A DNA stretch of 64,000 nucleotides from Deroplatys truncata (taxonomy: Eukaryota > Arthropoda > Insecta > Mantodea > Mantidae): contig CM060989.1 of the NCBI GenBank assembly GCA_030765065.1, forward strand, positions 55,752,001 to 55,816,000. The letters are read 5' to 3'. A program made the position numbers and the translations under genes. Shown one piece after another: positions 1 to 10,502 of this stretch. Positions within the stretch are counted from its first letter, which is position 1. The number at the start of each line of letters is the position of its first letter. The notes beneath the pieces are model-generated. The model ran no database searches and was not told the DNA's origin. It worked only from the letters and a program-made list of their open reading frames with translations.

Positions 1-344
1 AATTGAGATAAACATTTGCAGAAACGATCTTTTGACATGCAAAGACAATTACATTTTACACATAGCGACCAGTTCTAAAAATATTTGACTATCGCTTAAG
101 GCCTACTATGTTCCCCCGTTTTGTATTTGCAAGGGCAATATAGAAATACAGTAGCCTTTAAGCATAGACATATCTCTTAATAGCTGGTTGCTAGGTGCAG
201 CACCATTCTCTTTGCTACAGATTAATACTCTTTGCATATCCAAGACAAAAAATGAATAACCAATTCCCATTTGAGAAAATAAGTATTGAAAAATTTAAGG
301 GAATAACAAGCAATATCTCGAAAATGGTTCACTCAACAAAAAAA
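1..344 (+). mobile_element. Family A copy, left piece of the outer copy split by the 345-1227 insertion
   Basis: This is the 5' half of a family A element whose own start lies before the window. It resumes at 1228. It carries the subfamily block also seen near 40700 and 44280 (CAGTAGCCTTTAAGCA, then CTCTTAATAGCTGGTTGCTA). It breaks off in the A-run of CACTCAACAAAAAAA, exactly where uninterrupted copies continue with GTATATGACATAAATTGTG. The first 345 bp are therefore the older host of the next copy. Confidence 0.85.
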
Positions 345-1227
345 TCTGATGTGTTACACTCACATGACTTTCTCTACTCTTGTACAAACTATTTTTATAA
401 ACGCCTATTCTCCATATGCTTCATGTTAATCGAGATATCGAGATGTCAATCTTATTGGTAATTTTCTTATAGATGCAAGGGAAATATGGTAGCTTTTAAG
501 CGATAGTCAAATATTTTAACGCTGGTTGCTATGTGGCGCATTCCATTCTCTTTGCATGTCCAGGACATAAAAAAATGAATAACGCATTTGAGAAAAAGTA
601 TAAGTATTGGAAAATTTAAGGAAATAACAAGCAATATCTCGAAAACGGTTCACTCAACAAAAGAAATGTATATGACATAAGTTGTGTATTTTAACGCGAT
701 CTACATTCTTTGTGTAGTAAAATTTTGTCTATCTCTTATGGTTTACCTGTTATGCAAAAGTCGTTCACAATGAAGAATACTTTTGGAGACATTCCCAGAA
801 AATTCGAGATATACATTTCATTTCTCATGACATTATCTTAAACATATGATATTTTCATCAAAATCGTTAGAGCCATTTTTGAGAAAATTAAACTTTTCGA
901 AAAATGTTCCATGTAAAGGGTAGTCTGGGGTGGGGGGATTTTCTTGAAAACCTTCGTGTCGCATCTCTGGAAGATACTGAACCTAAATACCAAGTTTGGT
1001 GCTTATCCGACTGTTCGTTTTTGAGTTATGCTGTTCACAGACACACAGACACACACACACACACACACAGACACACACACACACAGACACACACACGGAC
1101 ATGTTTCCAAAAATGCTTTTTTTGGATTCAGGAGGTCTCAAAACATGTATTTCCGGCGAAATCTCGGTATCGAATTTTTGGGTGGAATGCAATACTTCCC
1201 CTACTTACTATACGTAGTAGAGAAAGT
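345..1227 (+). mobile_element. Family A element, complete copy nested in another A copy
   Basis: Complete 883-bp member and the reference description for the family. It starts TCTGATGTGTTACAC and ends GTAGTAGAGAAAGT, followed by AAAAA. ACTTTCTCTACT lies 22 bp inside the left end, and its reverse complement AGTAGAGAAAGT is the exact right end. Beside the right motif is a small palindrome (TACTA-TACG-TAGTA); beside the left one is TTGTACAA. A (CA)n tract occupies 1035-1098. No transposase or other protein is visible; the short frames over this region are translated CA repeat and shared repeat sequence. The asymmetric inverted motifs, 3'-end palindrome, internal microsatellite and absence of coding sequence resemble Helentron-associated (DINE-1-like) elements, which are thought to use a partner Rep/helicase. 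That class assignment is inference. A TIR-type MITE is the alternative. Confidence 0.75.
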
Positions 1228-1630
1228 AAAAAGTATATGACATAAATTGTGTATTTTAACGCGATCTACATTTTTTGTGTAGTAAAATTTTGTCTATCTC
1301 TTATGGTTTACCAGTTATGCAAAAGTCGTTCACAAGAAGAATACTTTTGGAGACATTCCCAGAAAATTCAAGATATACATTTTATTTGCCATCAAAATAT
1401 CTTAAACATATGATATTTTAACCAAAATCGTTAGCCATTTTTGAGAAAATACTGTTCGTTTCTCAGTTATGCTGTTCACAGACACACACACAGGCACGGA
1501 CATGTTTCCAAAAATGTTTTTTTTTTGGATTCAGGGAGTCTCAAAACATATATTTCCGGTGAAATCTCGGTACCGAATTTTTGGGTGGAATACAATACTT
1601 CCCCTACCTACTATACGTAGTAGAGAAAGT
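1228..1630 (+). mobile_element. Family A copy, right piece of the outer copy
   Basis: Continuation of the 1-344 copy. It resumes at AAAAA GTATATGACATAAATTG and ends GTAGAGAAAGT before AAAAA. About 140 bp that other copies carry between GAGAAAAT and CTGTTCGTTTC (the TTCCATGTAAAGGG to CTTATCCGA block) are missing at about 1450. The CA tract here is short (about 1480-1497). Confidence 0.8.
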
Positions 1631-1799
1631 AAAAACGTACCAAAAAACGCCTAATCTCTAAAACACACAATTTATCGCAACTGTGTTTTTCTTCTTTTCT
1701 TTATTTTTGTAGCATCAGTTATTTCCAAGATATCCATTATTATCGGTTTGAATTTTTTAATACCTTTGGGATTTTTTAAAAATATATCCCTATTCAGTT

Positions 1800-2055
1800 G
1801 TTTCTCCTGATATCATCAAGCAGTATGGAATTTCAAGGCCAGTATATAGTGACTCGCTTTTAAACATGTGATTATCGATTCGGTTTCCTGTCCCCCTTAT
1901 AACTTCAACGAAGTATGTATTGAAACAATTTCTGCGAACGTTTATCTTGATTAACACACAGTAACTAGAAAAATAAGATTTCGTAGGAATGCTTTGTATA
2001 TGGAAGGTATATAAAAATAAACGATAGTGAGTAGAAAGAGAGTCACATGAATGAC
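1800..2055 (-). mobile_element. Old diverged family A 5'-end fragment
   Basis: Read on the minus strand it gives a start region like ACTCTCTTTCTACTCACTATCG, then a decayed AATCAAGATAAACGTTCGCAG, matching the young TTAATCGAGATAAACATTTGCAG block. The related old fragments at 7619-7850, 15062-15268 and 42175-42735 share the CACTATCGTTTATT variant, which suggests an older subfamily. Confidence 0.55.
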
Positions 2056-2700
2056 ATCATTTTTCATTGCTTTATTTTGTAACGTATTTCCGCCTGATTA
2101 CGCACACACAAAAAGGAACTAATTAACATCCAATTTTGTAATTTTCCATAATTTTAAAGTAATCTTGTTCAAAACTGCATCAATCGAAAGCCCTTCTGAA
2201 GTTGTAACTATGTTTTAAGTCTCAACACTATTGTCAAATAAATAAAGGCGTAATTGCTTAATTAAAACTGTAAGATTTAGGCAAACTAAGACTAGCTTCG
2301 TTTCAGACTGTCCATTATATTTTCCGAGCGTGGGGCCATAAAAAATCGAAACCTTCTTTTGTACTTCGAGGGGAAGAGGCTTGTAAGAGTAAACAGACGC
2401 TATGAGGCAACGGACTTTTCTTACAGTTAGGCTTTGAATTTTAAACCAGAGAACCAATAAACGTTAGAGGATAAGTATTAGAACCAATGAAAAGATAGGA
2501 AGACGTAGTTACATGTACAAAATTTGGAGGCGAGCAGTGATTGTTATATGTGAATGCGGGCGTGGATTTTCGGATAGTCTGCCATGATTCTCCGTTTAAG
2601 GAAACACGCATCACGTCGAGAAAAAAGAATAAGGACAATAAGTTCCGAAATTTACGAAGTGGCGCACTACGGTGTAATCAAAGTAATGTGTGTGTGTGTG

Positions 2701-2744
<44 letters not shown>

Positions 2745-3479
2745 TGTGGAAAATTTATATAGCTTGCTACAGTGTTCTCTGAAATTATTTATCCAAGATG
2801 CTAAATAACTAAACATACCGCAAGTGATTACTTCCAGTTCGCGGTGATAGAGCGCCTTATTAAATAATTAGCCAGAGTAAAATGTTAGCGGACCAAAGGG
2901 GGAAGACATTCTTATAAAACAACCGTACGGGGTAGGAAAAAACAAGAATCTTGCAGTATTTTTGGCAGGAATACTCGCCTTAGAGAAGAAGTGAAAACGT
3001 GTTTTCTTCAAGAATAATATCCTAGTGTCACCACTCCCGCAATCCTGCCCTGACAATAACAGTAGGGAATTTCAGACCGATTCGCCGACAGTTGACCCTG
3101 AGATGCGACGATATGTGCTTCCTAACTGACATCGGCGATCTCGATTCTGAAGATTACACCTACAACACAGAGACGATAACGACGCAGATAAGATACCCAC
3201 AACGAAGTAGCGGGGAGAAAACGCTTCAATTTGTATAGCCCCCCCCCCCTTAAGTTCTGTCGTTATATCTGAGGCTTTGACTTCACAAAAAAGGAAACAG
3301 TTTTATTAACTTATTGACTGTAGGTTTTTACTGACTCATCAAGAAACACACTCACGTTCACACTTGCAGATTCTGCGGAGGGCAAGGAATAATTATAATT
3401 AAAGAAAAATTCAATGAAATATACGCAGATTTTGTATTTCTAAAAACCTTCCCCCACTGTCTGCCATGCAACAATCTTT
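2056..3479. other. Unassigned AT-rich spacer
   Basis: I see no domain, tRNA-like box or terminal repeat pair here. Short frames on both strands show no family motif. The stretch holds one long (GT)n tract and a C10 run at 3241-3250. Confidence 0.4.
2687..2748. repeat. (GT)n microsatellite
   Basis: Imperfect GT array of about 62 bp with single interruptions (GCGTG, GTATG). Unlike most CA/GT arrays here, its flanks are not family A sequence. Confidence 0.95.
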
Positions 3480-3682
3480 AATATTTTGGAACTGTATAGC
3501 ATTTAAAAATTTTAGGAGAAAGATTATGCAAATATTTGAGTCATTTTACATAAGGTAAAGAATTTTCAAAAAAAAAATAAATAATGCAAAACAAATTTGG
3601 TGAATAAAATTTTCCAAAAAATCAATCACCTGAAAATTCAATCTGAAATAAATCAATGCTATATGGGTGTTTCATCCAATTG
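3480..3682 (+). repeat. Repeat K, first copy, left part
   Basis: Matches 57640-57820: shared blocks include TTTGAGTCATTTT, then AATAAATCAATGCTAT, ending at CATCCAA. It is interrupted by the family A copy that follows and resumes after 5518 with CAGTATGTAATCACTAATTTC. No protein is recognisable. Confidence 0.6.
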
Positions 3683-3789
3683 TGTATTGTGTTCCACCCA
3701 AAATTTCGATACCGGGATTTCACCGGAAATATATGTTTTGAGACACCTTGAATCCAAAAAAAAAAAAAAAAAGCATTTTTGGAAACATG

Positions 3790-3829
<40 letters not shown>

Positions 3830-4206
3830 TGTGAACAGCATAACTCAGAAACGAACAGTCGGATAAACACCAAACTTGGTATTTAGGTTCAGTATCTTCC
3901 AGAGATGCGACACGAAGGTTTCCAAGAAAATCCCCCACCCCAGATTAGCCTTTACATGGAACATTTTTCGAACATTTTAATTTTCTCAAAAATAGCTCTA
4001 ACGATTTTGATTAAAATATCATAAGTTTAAGATATTTTCATGACAAATAAAATATATATCATGAATTTTTTGGGAATGTCTCTAAAAGTATTCTTCATTG
4101 TGAACGACTTTTGCATAACTGGTAAACCGTAAAAGATAGACAAAATTTTACTACACAAAAAATGTAGATCGCGTTAAAATACACAATTTATGTCATATAC
4201 ATTTTT
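3683..4206 (-). mobile_element. Family A copy (outer, reverse), 3'-truncated; first piece
   Basis: Reverse copy that begins inside the element at TATTGTGTTCCACCC, so about 35 bp of the true 3' end are missing. An A16 run and a (GT)n tract (3791-3829) follow. It stops at CATATACATTTTT, where the next A copy is inserted, and resumes at 5081. Its host is repeat K, entered at a T-run. Confidence 0.8.
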
Positions 4207-4348
4207 ACTTTCTCTACTACGTATAGTAAGTAGGGGAAGTATTGCATTCCACCCAAAAATTCGATACCGAGATTTCACCGGAAATATATGTTTTGAGACC
4301 CACTGAATCCAAAAAAAGCATTTTTGGAAACATGTCCGTGTGTGTGGC

Positions 4349-4407
<59 letters not shown>

Positions 4408-5080
4408 AACGAACAGTCGGATAAACACCAAACTTGGTATTTAGGTTCAGTATCTTCCAGAGATGCGACACGAAGGTTTTCAAGAAAATCCCCCCACCCC
4501 AGATTACCCTTTACATGGAACATTTTTCAAAAATTGTAATTTTCTCAAAAATGGTTCTAACGATTTTGATGAAAATATCATATGTTTAAGATAATGTCAT
4601 GAGAAATGAAATGTATATCTCGAATTTTCTGGGAATGTCTCCAAAAGTATTCTTCATTGTGAACGACTTTTGCATAACTGGTAAACCGTAAGAGAAGACA
4701 GAATTTTACTACACAAAAAATGTAGATCGCGTTAAAATACAGAACTTATGTCATATACATTTCTTTTGTTGAGTGAACCGTTTTCGAGATATTGCTTGTT
4801 ATTTCCTTAAATATTTCAATACTTATACTTTTTCTGAAATTCGTTATTCATTTTTTTTGTCCTGGACATGCAAAGAGAATGGAATGCGCCACATAGCAAC
4901 CAGCGTTAAAATATTGGACTATCGCTTATAACCTACCATATTCCCCTTGCATCTACAAGAAAATTACCAATAAGATTGACATCTCGATATCTCGATTAAC
5001 ATGAAGCATATGGAGAATAGGCGTTTGTAAAAATAGATTGTACAAGAGTAGAGAAAGTCATGTGAGTGTAACACATCAGA
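4207..5080 (-). mobile_element. Family A element, complete reverse copy nested in a reverse A copy
   Basis: 874 bp, from ACTTTCTCTACTACGTATAG to CACATCAGA. Flanked by TTTTT on the left and T10 on the right. Its (GT)n tract (about 4335-4404) is among the longest in the family. The outer copy reads directly across the insertion, from GTCATATACATTTT to GTGAACCATTTTCGAG. Confidence 0.85.
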
Positions 5081-5511
5081 TTTTTTTTTTCTTTAAGTGA
5101 ACCATTTTCGAGATATTGCTTGTTATTCCCTTAATTCAATACTTATTTTCTCAAATGGGAATTCGTTATTCATTTTTATTTGTCTTGGATATGCAGAGAG
5201 TATTAATCTGTGGCAAAGAGAATGGTGCTGTACTTAGCAACCAGTTATTAAGATATATGTCGATGCTTAAAGGCTACTGTATTTCTATTTTGCCCTTGCA
5301 ATTACAAAACAAGGGGAACATAGTGCGCCTTAAGCGATAGTCAAATATTTTTAGAACTGGTCGCTATGTGTAAAATGTAATTCTCTTTGCATGTCAAAAG
5401 ATCGTTTCTGCAAATGTTTATCTCGATTAATATGAAATAGATGGAGAATAAGAGTTTGCAAAAATAATTTGTACAAGAGTAGAGAAAGTCATTTGAGTGT
5501 AACACAACAGA
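5081..5511 (-). mobile_element. Family A copy (outer, reverse), second piece
   Basis: Completes the 3683-4206 copy and ends with the intact 5' terminus (GTGTAACACAACAGA on the plus strand), followed by T7 and repeat K. Confidence 0.8.
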
Positions 5512-5518
5512 TTTTTTT

Positions 5519-5580
5519 CAGTATGTAATCACTAATTTCGGTATAATTTCAGCATATTCAGTATCAGTAGACACCTCAGG
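5519..5580 (+). repeat. Repeat K, first copy, right part
   Basis: CAGTATGTAATCACTAATTTC to CAGTATCAGTAGACACC. Almost the same string closes the K copies at 31098-31155 and 58214-58290. Confidence 0.6.
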
Positions 5581-6059
5581 TGGGTGTAGAGGTGTCAAAA
5601 TGTGCAAGTCTGATGAAATTTCGAAATATGCCTTCTGAGTTGAATGGAATACTTCCTCTAAGAGAAAGTAAATGACCAGCAGTGTACCGGATGGAAAGAT
5701 GGCCCAAGAGCGTGTCTGGTTCGTTCAACTCCAGAAGAGGTCTACCTCACATTGTCTACGAGTAACCAACCATCGCATTTCCCAGTCGTAGCCATCATTC
5801 CCAACTTCGCTCATTATTCGCCACATCAGTTCCATGCTAGGGGAGATATCCCCTTGGGAACGAATAATCCTTTGATAACATCTTCATCGATTGGGTAATA
5901 TAAAGTAATCTTCCGTGTCAAGAACGGGGCAAGCTTCCAATCTAATGCAAAACTCTCTCCTATCGCAAACTCGTTAATGATGTAAATATCTGTTCTTGTC
6001 GTGCCATCATCGCTTCTACCGGCTATCCAATTCCAAACAATATTATACAATATGCAACA

Positions 6060-6372
6060 ACCAAACCCTTCTCCTTTCCCCTGGTTGGCTAATGTACCCT
6101 TCGAATGGTAACAAACAAGCTGTGTGTGCAGTGCAAGGATAGGCAATAAAAGTGATATAAACGCATGGTCGTGATAGATGCATGTGCTTTCGCCATTCTG
6201 AGAGGCAGGTTTAAACCGAAGGACCCTCCCATGCACTTGTTGATAAGAATTTACATGCATTTCAAATGAATTAACTCTGTTACGTAATGTATTTTAATTC
6301 ATACGATTATGAAAATGTAAATTTTACAAATTCTTGGAATATATCATGTTAAATAAGGAATAATTTTTACGA
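6060..6372 (+). repeat. Repeat J, first copy
   Basis: A dispersed repeat that matches 28437-28520 and 29325-29545 in order. Shared strings include GTGATAGATGCA/ATGATAGATGCA, TTGTTGATAAGAAT and TTACATGCAT/GTACATGCAT. A 144-codon minus-strand frame at 5826-6260 overlaps it but shows no recognisable domain, so I do not call a gene. Confidence 0.55.
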
Positions 6373-6431
6373 CAGCAGTCAATGAATGGCGACTAGTGAA
6401 CGTGACCGTTAAGAGATACGGGGCAAAGTTA

Positions 6432-6516
6432 CTGTGGTTGACTCAGGAGAATGGCTTTGTCCTTTAACTGCTAGCGTGCAGTGGGCTAGAGAGTTTCTTG
6501 CCTACGATGCAAATAG
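6432..6516 (-). mobile_element. MITE C, terminal fragment
   Basis: CTGTGGTTGACTCAGGAG followed by a block ending CGATGCAAATAG is the reverse complement of the right end of the C copy at 36494-36897. It lies just upstream of the solo LTR; the rest of the element is not seen. Confidence 0.65.
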
Positions 6517-6558
6517 TGTATCACCAGTAAATCAGAAGTTGTTTCTCCGATTGCATGG

Positions 6559-7618
6559 TGAAGTGGTATACTTTGTAATATTATTTATTTGATTTGTTGA
6601 GCCCCACGTTGTGGTAGCCAATTTGCGACGGTATTACTTATAATGTTTGTGTATATGTGTTTACTGCACGTGGTGAAGCCATTTTGTGACGTGATTCTTT
6701 GTTAGGTTTGTTAGCTCCATCTGGTGTTAGCAATTTGCGGCAGTATTAGTGTTTGTTTGAAAGAAATGCTACTGTGATTTTTATTTAATTTTGGTTTATT
6801 GTCCTCCGGCTAGCTATGATCTTTTTGGTCGAGCACATCTCTTTATACAGGTTGTGTAAACGGAAAGGAGTCTTTTATCCAAAGATAACACTGATGAAAG
6901 AATTTCTTTTACACTTTTATTGTCGGACACTTTCACTATCACATTTACACATTGATCTAGACACTCGCCAAACTGAAACTGTTATAATAACTTATTTACT
7001 GATCATTCTTAATTCACGTACTTCAACTTTTTGTATCATTAACTTTACAATACTTGAGATTTTTCATAACTCTGATACGCGTAACTTGCGAATCCATAGC
7101 CGACGTGTAATATTTCTGCTGGACTGAAGGCGACATGTAACGTACAAATATTTTCTGTTGGACTGACGGACTGAAGGCGACGCGTAGCATACAAATATTT
7201 TCGACGGACTGAAGGACTTTACCTCTAACCTAGCCCTTTTTATACTCCTACACCCCGATATGCCTAAAGATTATAACTGAGTTGCTATTGGCTAATAAAA
7301 CGCGCCAACATTAGCGTCTATTTTTATATCCAATGAAAATTATGAATACATATGCTCTAGGTATAATGTTCCAGCAAATTCTAAAGGAAAACGCGCCAAC
7401 ATTACGTAACTTCCTCGTCTCTAATAATGATAAACAGCTCACCCCCTCGCTGCATTATTGCACGCTATTATTGTCAGTTTCAGTAAGGCAGTATAAACTT
7501 ACTTCTCAACAATAATTACAATCAACAAACATCTCAAATCAATGTCACATAAAAATGCATATTCATATTATAATCATTCTTTACATTTAAATAATTTATG
7601 ATACAAATTACTGCATCA
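6559..7618 (-). mobile_element. Solo LTR of an LTR retrotransposon
   Basis: 1,060 bp starting TG (TGAAGTGG) and ending CA (CTGCATCA), flanked by the 4-bp direct repeat ATGG (6555-6558 and 7619-7622). On the minus strand it carries a TATAAAAAGG promoter-like box and an AATAAAAG polyadenylation-like signal downstream. A second LTR at 23848-26860 matches it in order (TGATGCAG against TGAGGCAG starts, the TAGACGCTAATGTTGGCGCG block, the CTAGCCGGAGGACA block). TG..CA ends plus a 4-bp duplication and no internal gag-pol point to LTR-LTR recombination. Gypsy-type is likely but unproven. Three imperfect units of about 50 bp near 6600-6750 each contain a GCAAAT..GGCT..CC-like core. Confidence 0.8.
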
Positions 7619-7850
7619 ATGGAAACTATGGGATTTTAAGGTTAGCATATAGTGTCCGGTTCTTAAACATGTCACTATCGTTGTTCTCTTTGTATCCTAA
7701 CGAAATGCGTAATGTAGATATTTCTGTAAAGGTTTATCTCGATTAAAATGAAGTAGATAGAAAAATAAACTTTCGTAAGAATAATTTGTATACCTACTAA
7801 TAAACGACAGTGGTAGAGAAAGTCATGTGAATGTAACAAGATATAATTTT
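7619..7850 (-). mobile_element. Old diverged family A fragment
   Basis: Minus-strand reading gives ACATTCACATGACTTTCTCTAC, then a CACTGTCGTTTATTAG variant, then TTAATCGAGATAAACC. The ACTTTCTCTAC end motif is preserved although the body has drifted. Confidence 0.6.
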
Positions 7851-8693
7851 TTTAATCGGGCTCCACCATCCACATAGCCGAGCAACGCTGTTAGTATTAT
7901 TTGCGTTATATGTGATAAAACATTACATATCAACATTGCAAATTAAGAACAATAAAACCACATTGCTTTCACTGTGTCCTAGACACATAAAACGTACGTA
8001 AAACTAATTCAATTTCAACACTTTCAATGGATCCATCTTTCTCCCCTTTGCAACACCCAAGATGTACAGTGTTAAATTTTCCTTACACTTTTCTAGGAAC
8101 TAGATATTCCCCTGACTTTACGATATATTTGAAACAGTTTCTCTTACATTCCGTGCTTCTTTTTTATTTCCTTGACTTTCCAGTTAAGTGTGAACCACGC
8201 AAAAACACATTTGGAGGTCACCAGTAGGTATGTCGACCACAAAAATTTCACAGGGAAAGAAACAAAACCCTGCTACAATTGACGAATGAAGACTGGGTTT
8301 TCTGATAGACATTCGGTCTTCATAGAAAGTGTCCCCATTTTGGTTTTTGAATCGCGGTTTCTGTCTCTGTTATATTTTTCTGATAATGTACTTCATGGGC
8401 CAGGTATTCAATACTGGCCAATCCAATTCACAGTCCATACCAACACTACCTTCAGTAATAGCACAAGTGCTGATAGTCTTTCGGTAATTTAATGAGGTTA
8501 ACGAATGGTTATTCTGATGATTATGTCGAAACAGAAGGTCAAGAAATAATTATCTATCAACAAGCACAGGTTTGAAAGCTCAATTAAATTACCCAAGAAC
8601 ACTTACAAGCAAAGGGGGCTTAGGTAACATAATTACAGTGCGAAAACGATGCTTTTTTTGCTTTTGTTTTGTTTGTATTTTTAGTATAATCAC
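7851..8693. other. Unassigned spacer
   Basis: No repeat partner inside the window and no domain-like frame. The frames at 8027-8227 and 8286-8492 are short and show no motif I recognise. Confidence 0.4.
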
Positions 8694-8697
8694 TTAA

Positions 8698-9590
8698 GGG
8701 GACAAGGTAGTCTGAAAACATGCAAATTACACCTTCAGAGTGTTAAATTACCACTGCTCTTAAAGTTTTCAATGGTTTTTCCAGACTTTTTAATGAATTA
8801 TTCTATAAGTCATGACAATTATTTCAAGTGGTTGTTTGCATTGATAGCTTATGTAGTTGAGTCCGTAAAAATGATTTCATTCAGCAGAAAAATAATAAAA
8901 GGTACCCTTAAAACATGTGAATTCATGTACCTTTTTCTCTGATACTACTTGCAATACAGAATCACACTTTTACGTGCTATTCTTAGCATAATCAGCTATC
9001 TTCTGAACCTCAATTATTTAGTTATGTATATCAGTTAACTAGAAATTGAAAAAAAAATTATTTGTAAAGTCAAAAAAGCAAAACTGTGGACAATTTGCAA
9101 TGTTGTTGCTCTCTTATATCACTAATATACATTGTAAAATTATGATTGTGGTTCAGAAATTTGAACTGTGTGTTGTATACATGTACTGAAAATTTCAGTA
9201 TCCAAAAATGTTGTTTTGAGAAAACTGAATTTAAAGTTTGAACATTACAATTCTGACACACTTCAGTACATTCCAGGATCATATACATCTCCTGGATTGC
9301 TTCAGCTTTTCTGATTGCCTTCTCTTGGTCCTGGTCTCTTTTGTTAATTGCTGAGCTGCTCGCTGGGCACGATATAGTCGTTCGTTGTTGAAAGATACAA
9401 AAATATTCTAAAAAGGGGCGTTGCATGACAGCTTTAAAGGCATGCAAACTAGCATTTAAATGGTATTTAAATGTCTTAAAAACCTCTTAACCCCCAAAAA
9501 GTATATATTTTCCAAAACTGGAAACAGAGATTTTATTAATGCCTAAAACATAAAATGTGATTTTTTACCACTTCAGAGTAACTTGTCCCC
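8698..9590. mobile_element. TTAA-flanked MITE (piggyBac-like), element M
   Basis: Both ends are flanked by TTAA (8694-8697 and 9591-9594) and carry matching inverted termini: GGGGACAAGGTAGTCTGAA at the left and GGGGACAAGTTACTCTGAA when the right end is reverse-complemented. An exact TTAA duplication is the hallmark of the piggyBac superfamily, though these terminal bases are not the classical ones. A 125-codon minus-strand frame (9070-9447) lies inside but shows no transposase motif, so the copy looks non-autonomous. Confidence 0.7.
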
Positions 9591-9701
9591 TTAAGTTACT
9601 TACCTTTTTGCACTATGCGGTGTTAGATCGTGTACCGCTTTGGAATTCGCAGATCACCAAATCTCAATATATTTTTACAGCTTGTATCAAGCGCCAATAG
9701 C

Positions 9702-10218
9702 TACCGAGCAGGATGCCTCAGGCGGTTTCGTCTGTGACATGCATTCGGGAGGTCATGCGTTCGATTCCCGTGGCCCACCTTTCTGACCCATGGGTGTTTC
9801 CAGGGTTTTCCCGGTCGCCAGGCGAATGCTGGGAAGGAGTCTCACATCCCCCGAATTTCCTGTCCTTCCATTTCATCTCATTTCACTTCATCTTTCATCC
9901 GCTGGTCTCTTTCAGGGTTGGAAGTGTGGGTGATGGTGTTTCGGTGTAGTGTGCCAGGGGAAAAGGATGCGTTTGGTGACTCTCTCCGTCTCTCGGATTT
10001 TGGATAGCTGCCGGGGGCGTCCGAACCCCCTTGAGGGGATTGGACCCTTTCTGTGCCGATGAGGTCCCCGGTCTGCCTAAACCTAGGGACCCTGCCATTC
10101 CTGCGCCGCCACTCCTGGTTCTGGCCGCCCGGTGTCTCCTTTCGCCCCATCCTTCCCCTTGTAGGACCATATCCCCTATGTGGATCAATGCCGAGTCCCC
10201 TGCGTAGCCAATCCAATC
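9702..10218 (+). mobile_element. tRNA-type SINE (family T) with 14-bp target duplication
   Basis: The head contains a pol III box B-like GCGTTCGATTCCC and an upstream box A-like GAGCAGGATGCC. The middle has a CAGGCGAATGCTGGGA block of a kind common in insect SINEs, and the body is GC-rich compared with its surroundings. The tail is a short CCAAT repeat. Direct repeats CAAGCGCCAATAGC (9688-9701) and CAAGTGCCAATAGC (10219-10232) flank it, with one mismatch. Open frames here (9713-10256 on both strands) follow from the GC content. Confidence 0.8.
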
Positions 10219-10502
10219 CAAGTGCCAATAGCAAACAGGAAAATGCATGTGAATAGGCTTCCTAGGTCCCTAGTCGAATTGAAGCAGAGATTATGGGAAT
10301 AAAAGAAACTGAATGTATGAAAAAAGTTGTTAGTTTTTGTGCATCATGCTTTATAACCATCACTTAAGTTCGATTCTGATTAGTGAATAAGGCATCACGA
10401 CACCGTATATTGGCTGAAAGGCTTCGCGTGTAGTTATCGCTGGAATCTTGTGGAAGTGAGATTGTTGCGCAATTGTTTCTTAGTTGTAAGCTAAAAAAAC
10501 TA

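Noticed and set aside
904..1245. Frames rich in TH/HT or VC repeats (also at 3597, 4174, 23127, 38285, 41262, 44810 and others)
   Set aside because: They are translations of family A sequence and its CA/GT tract, in several frames on both strands. No conserved start or selection signal.
5826..6260. 144-codon minus-strand open frame as a host gene
   Set aside because: It overlaps dispersed repeat J, has no recognisable domain, and the matching repeat at 29 kb does not keep the frame.
9070..9447. 125-codon minus-strand frame inside element M as a transposase
   Set aside because: No DDE or zinc-finger pattern typical of piggyBac. Retained only as an unidentified frame.
9878..10256. Overlapping 117-118-codon frames on the minus strand
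   Set aside because: They lie in the GC-rich body of SINE T, in competing frames, with no domain.
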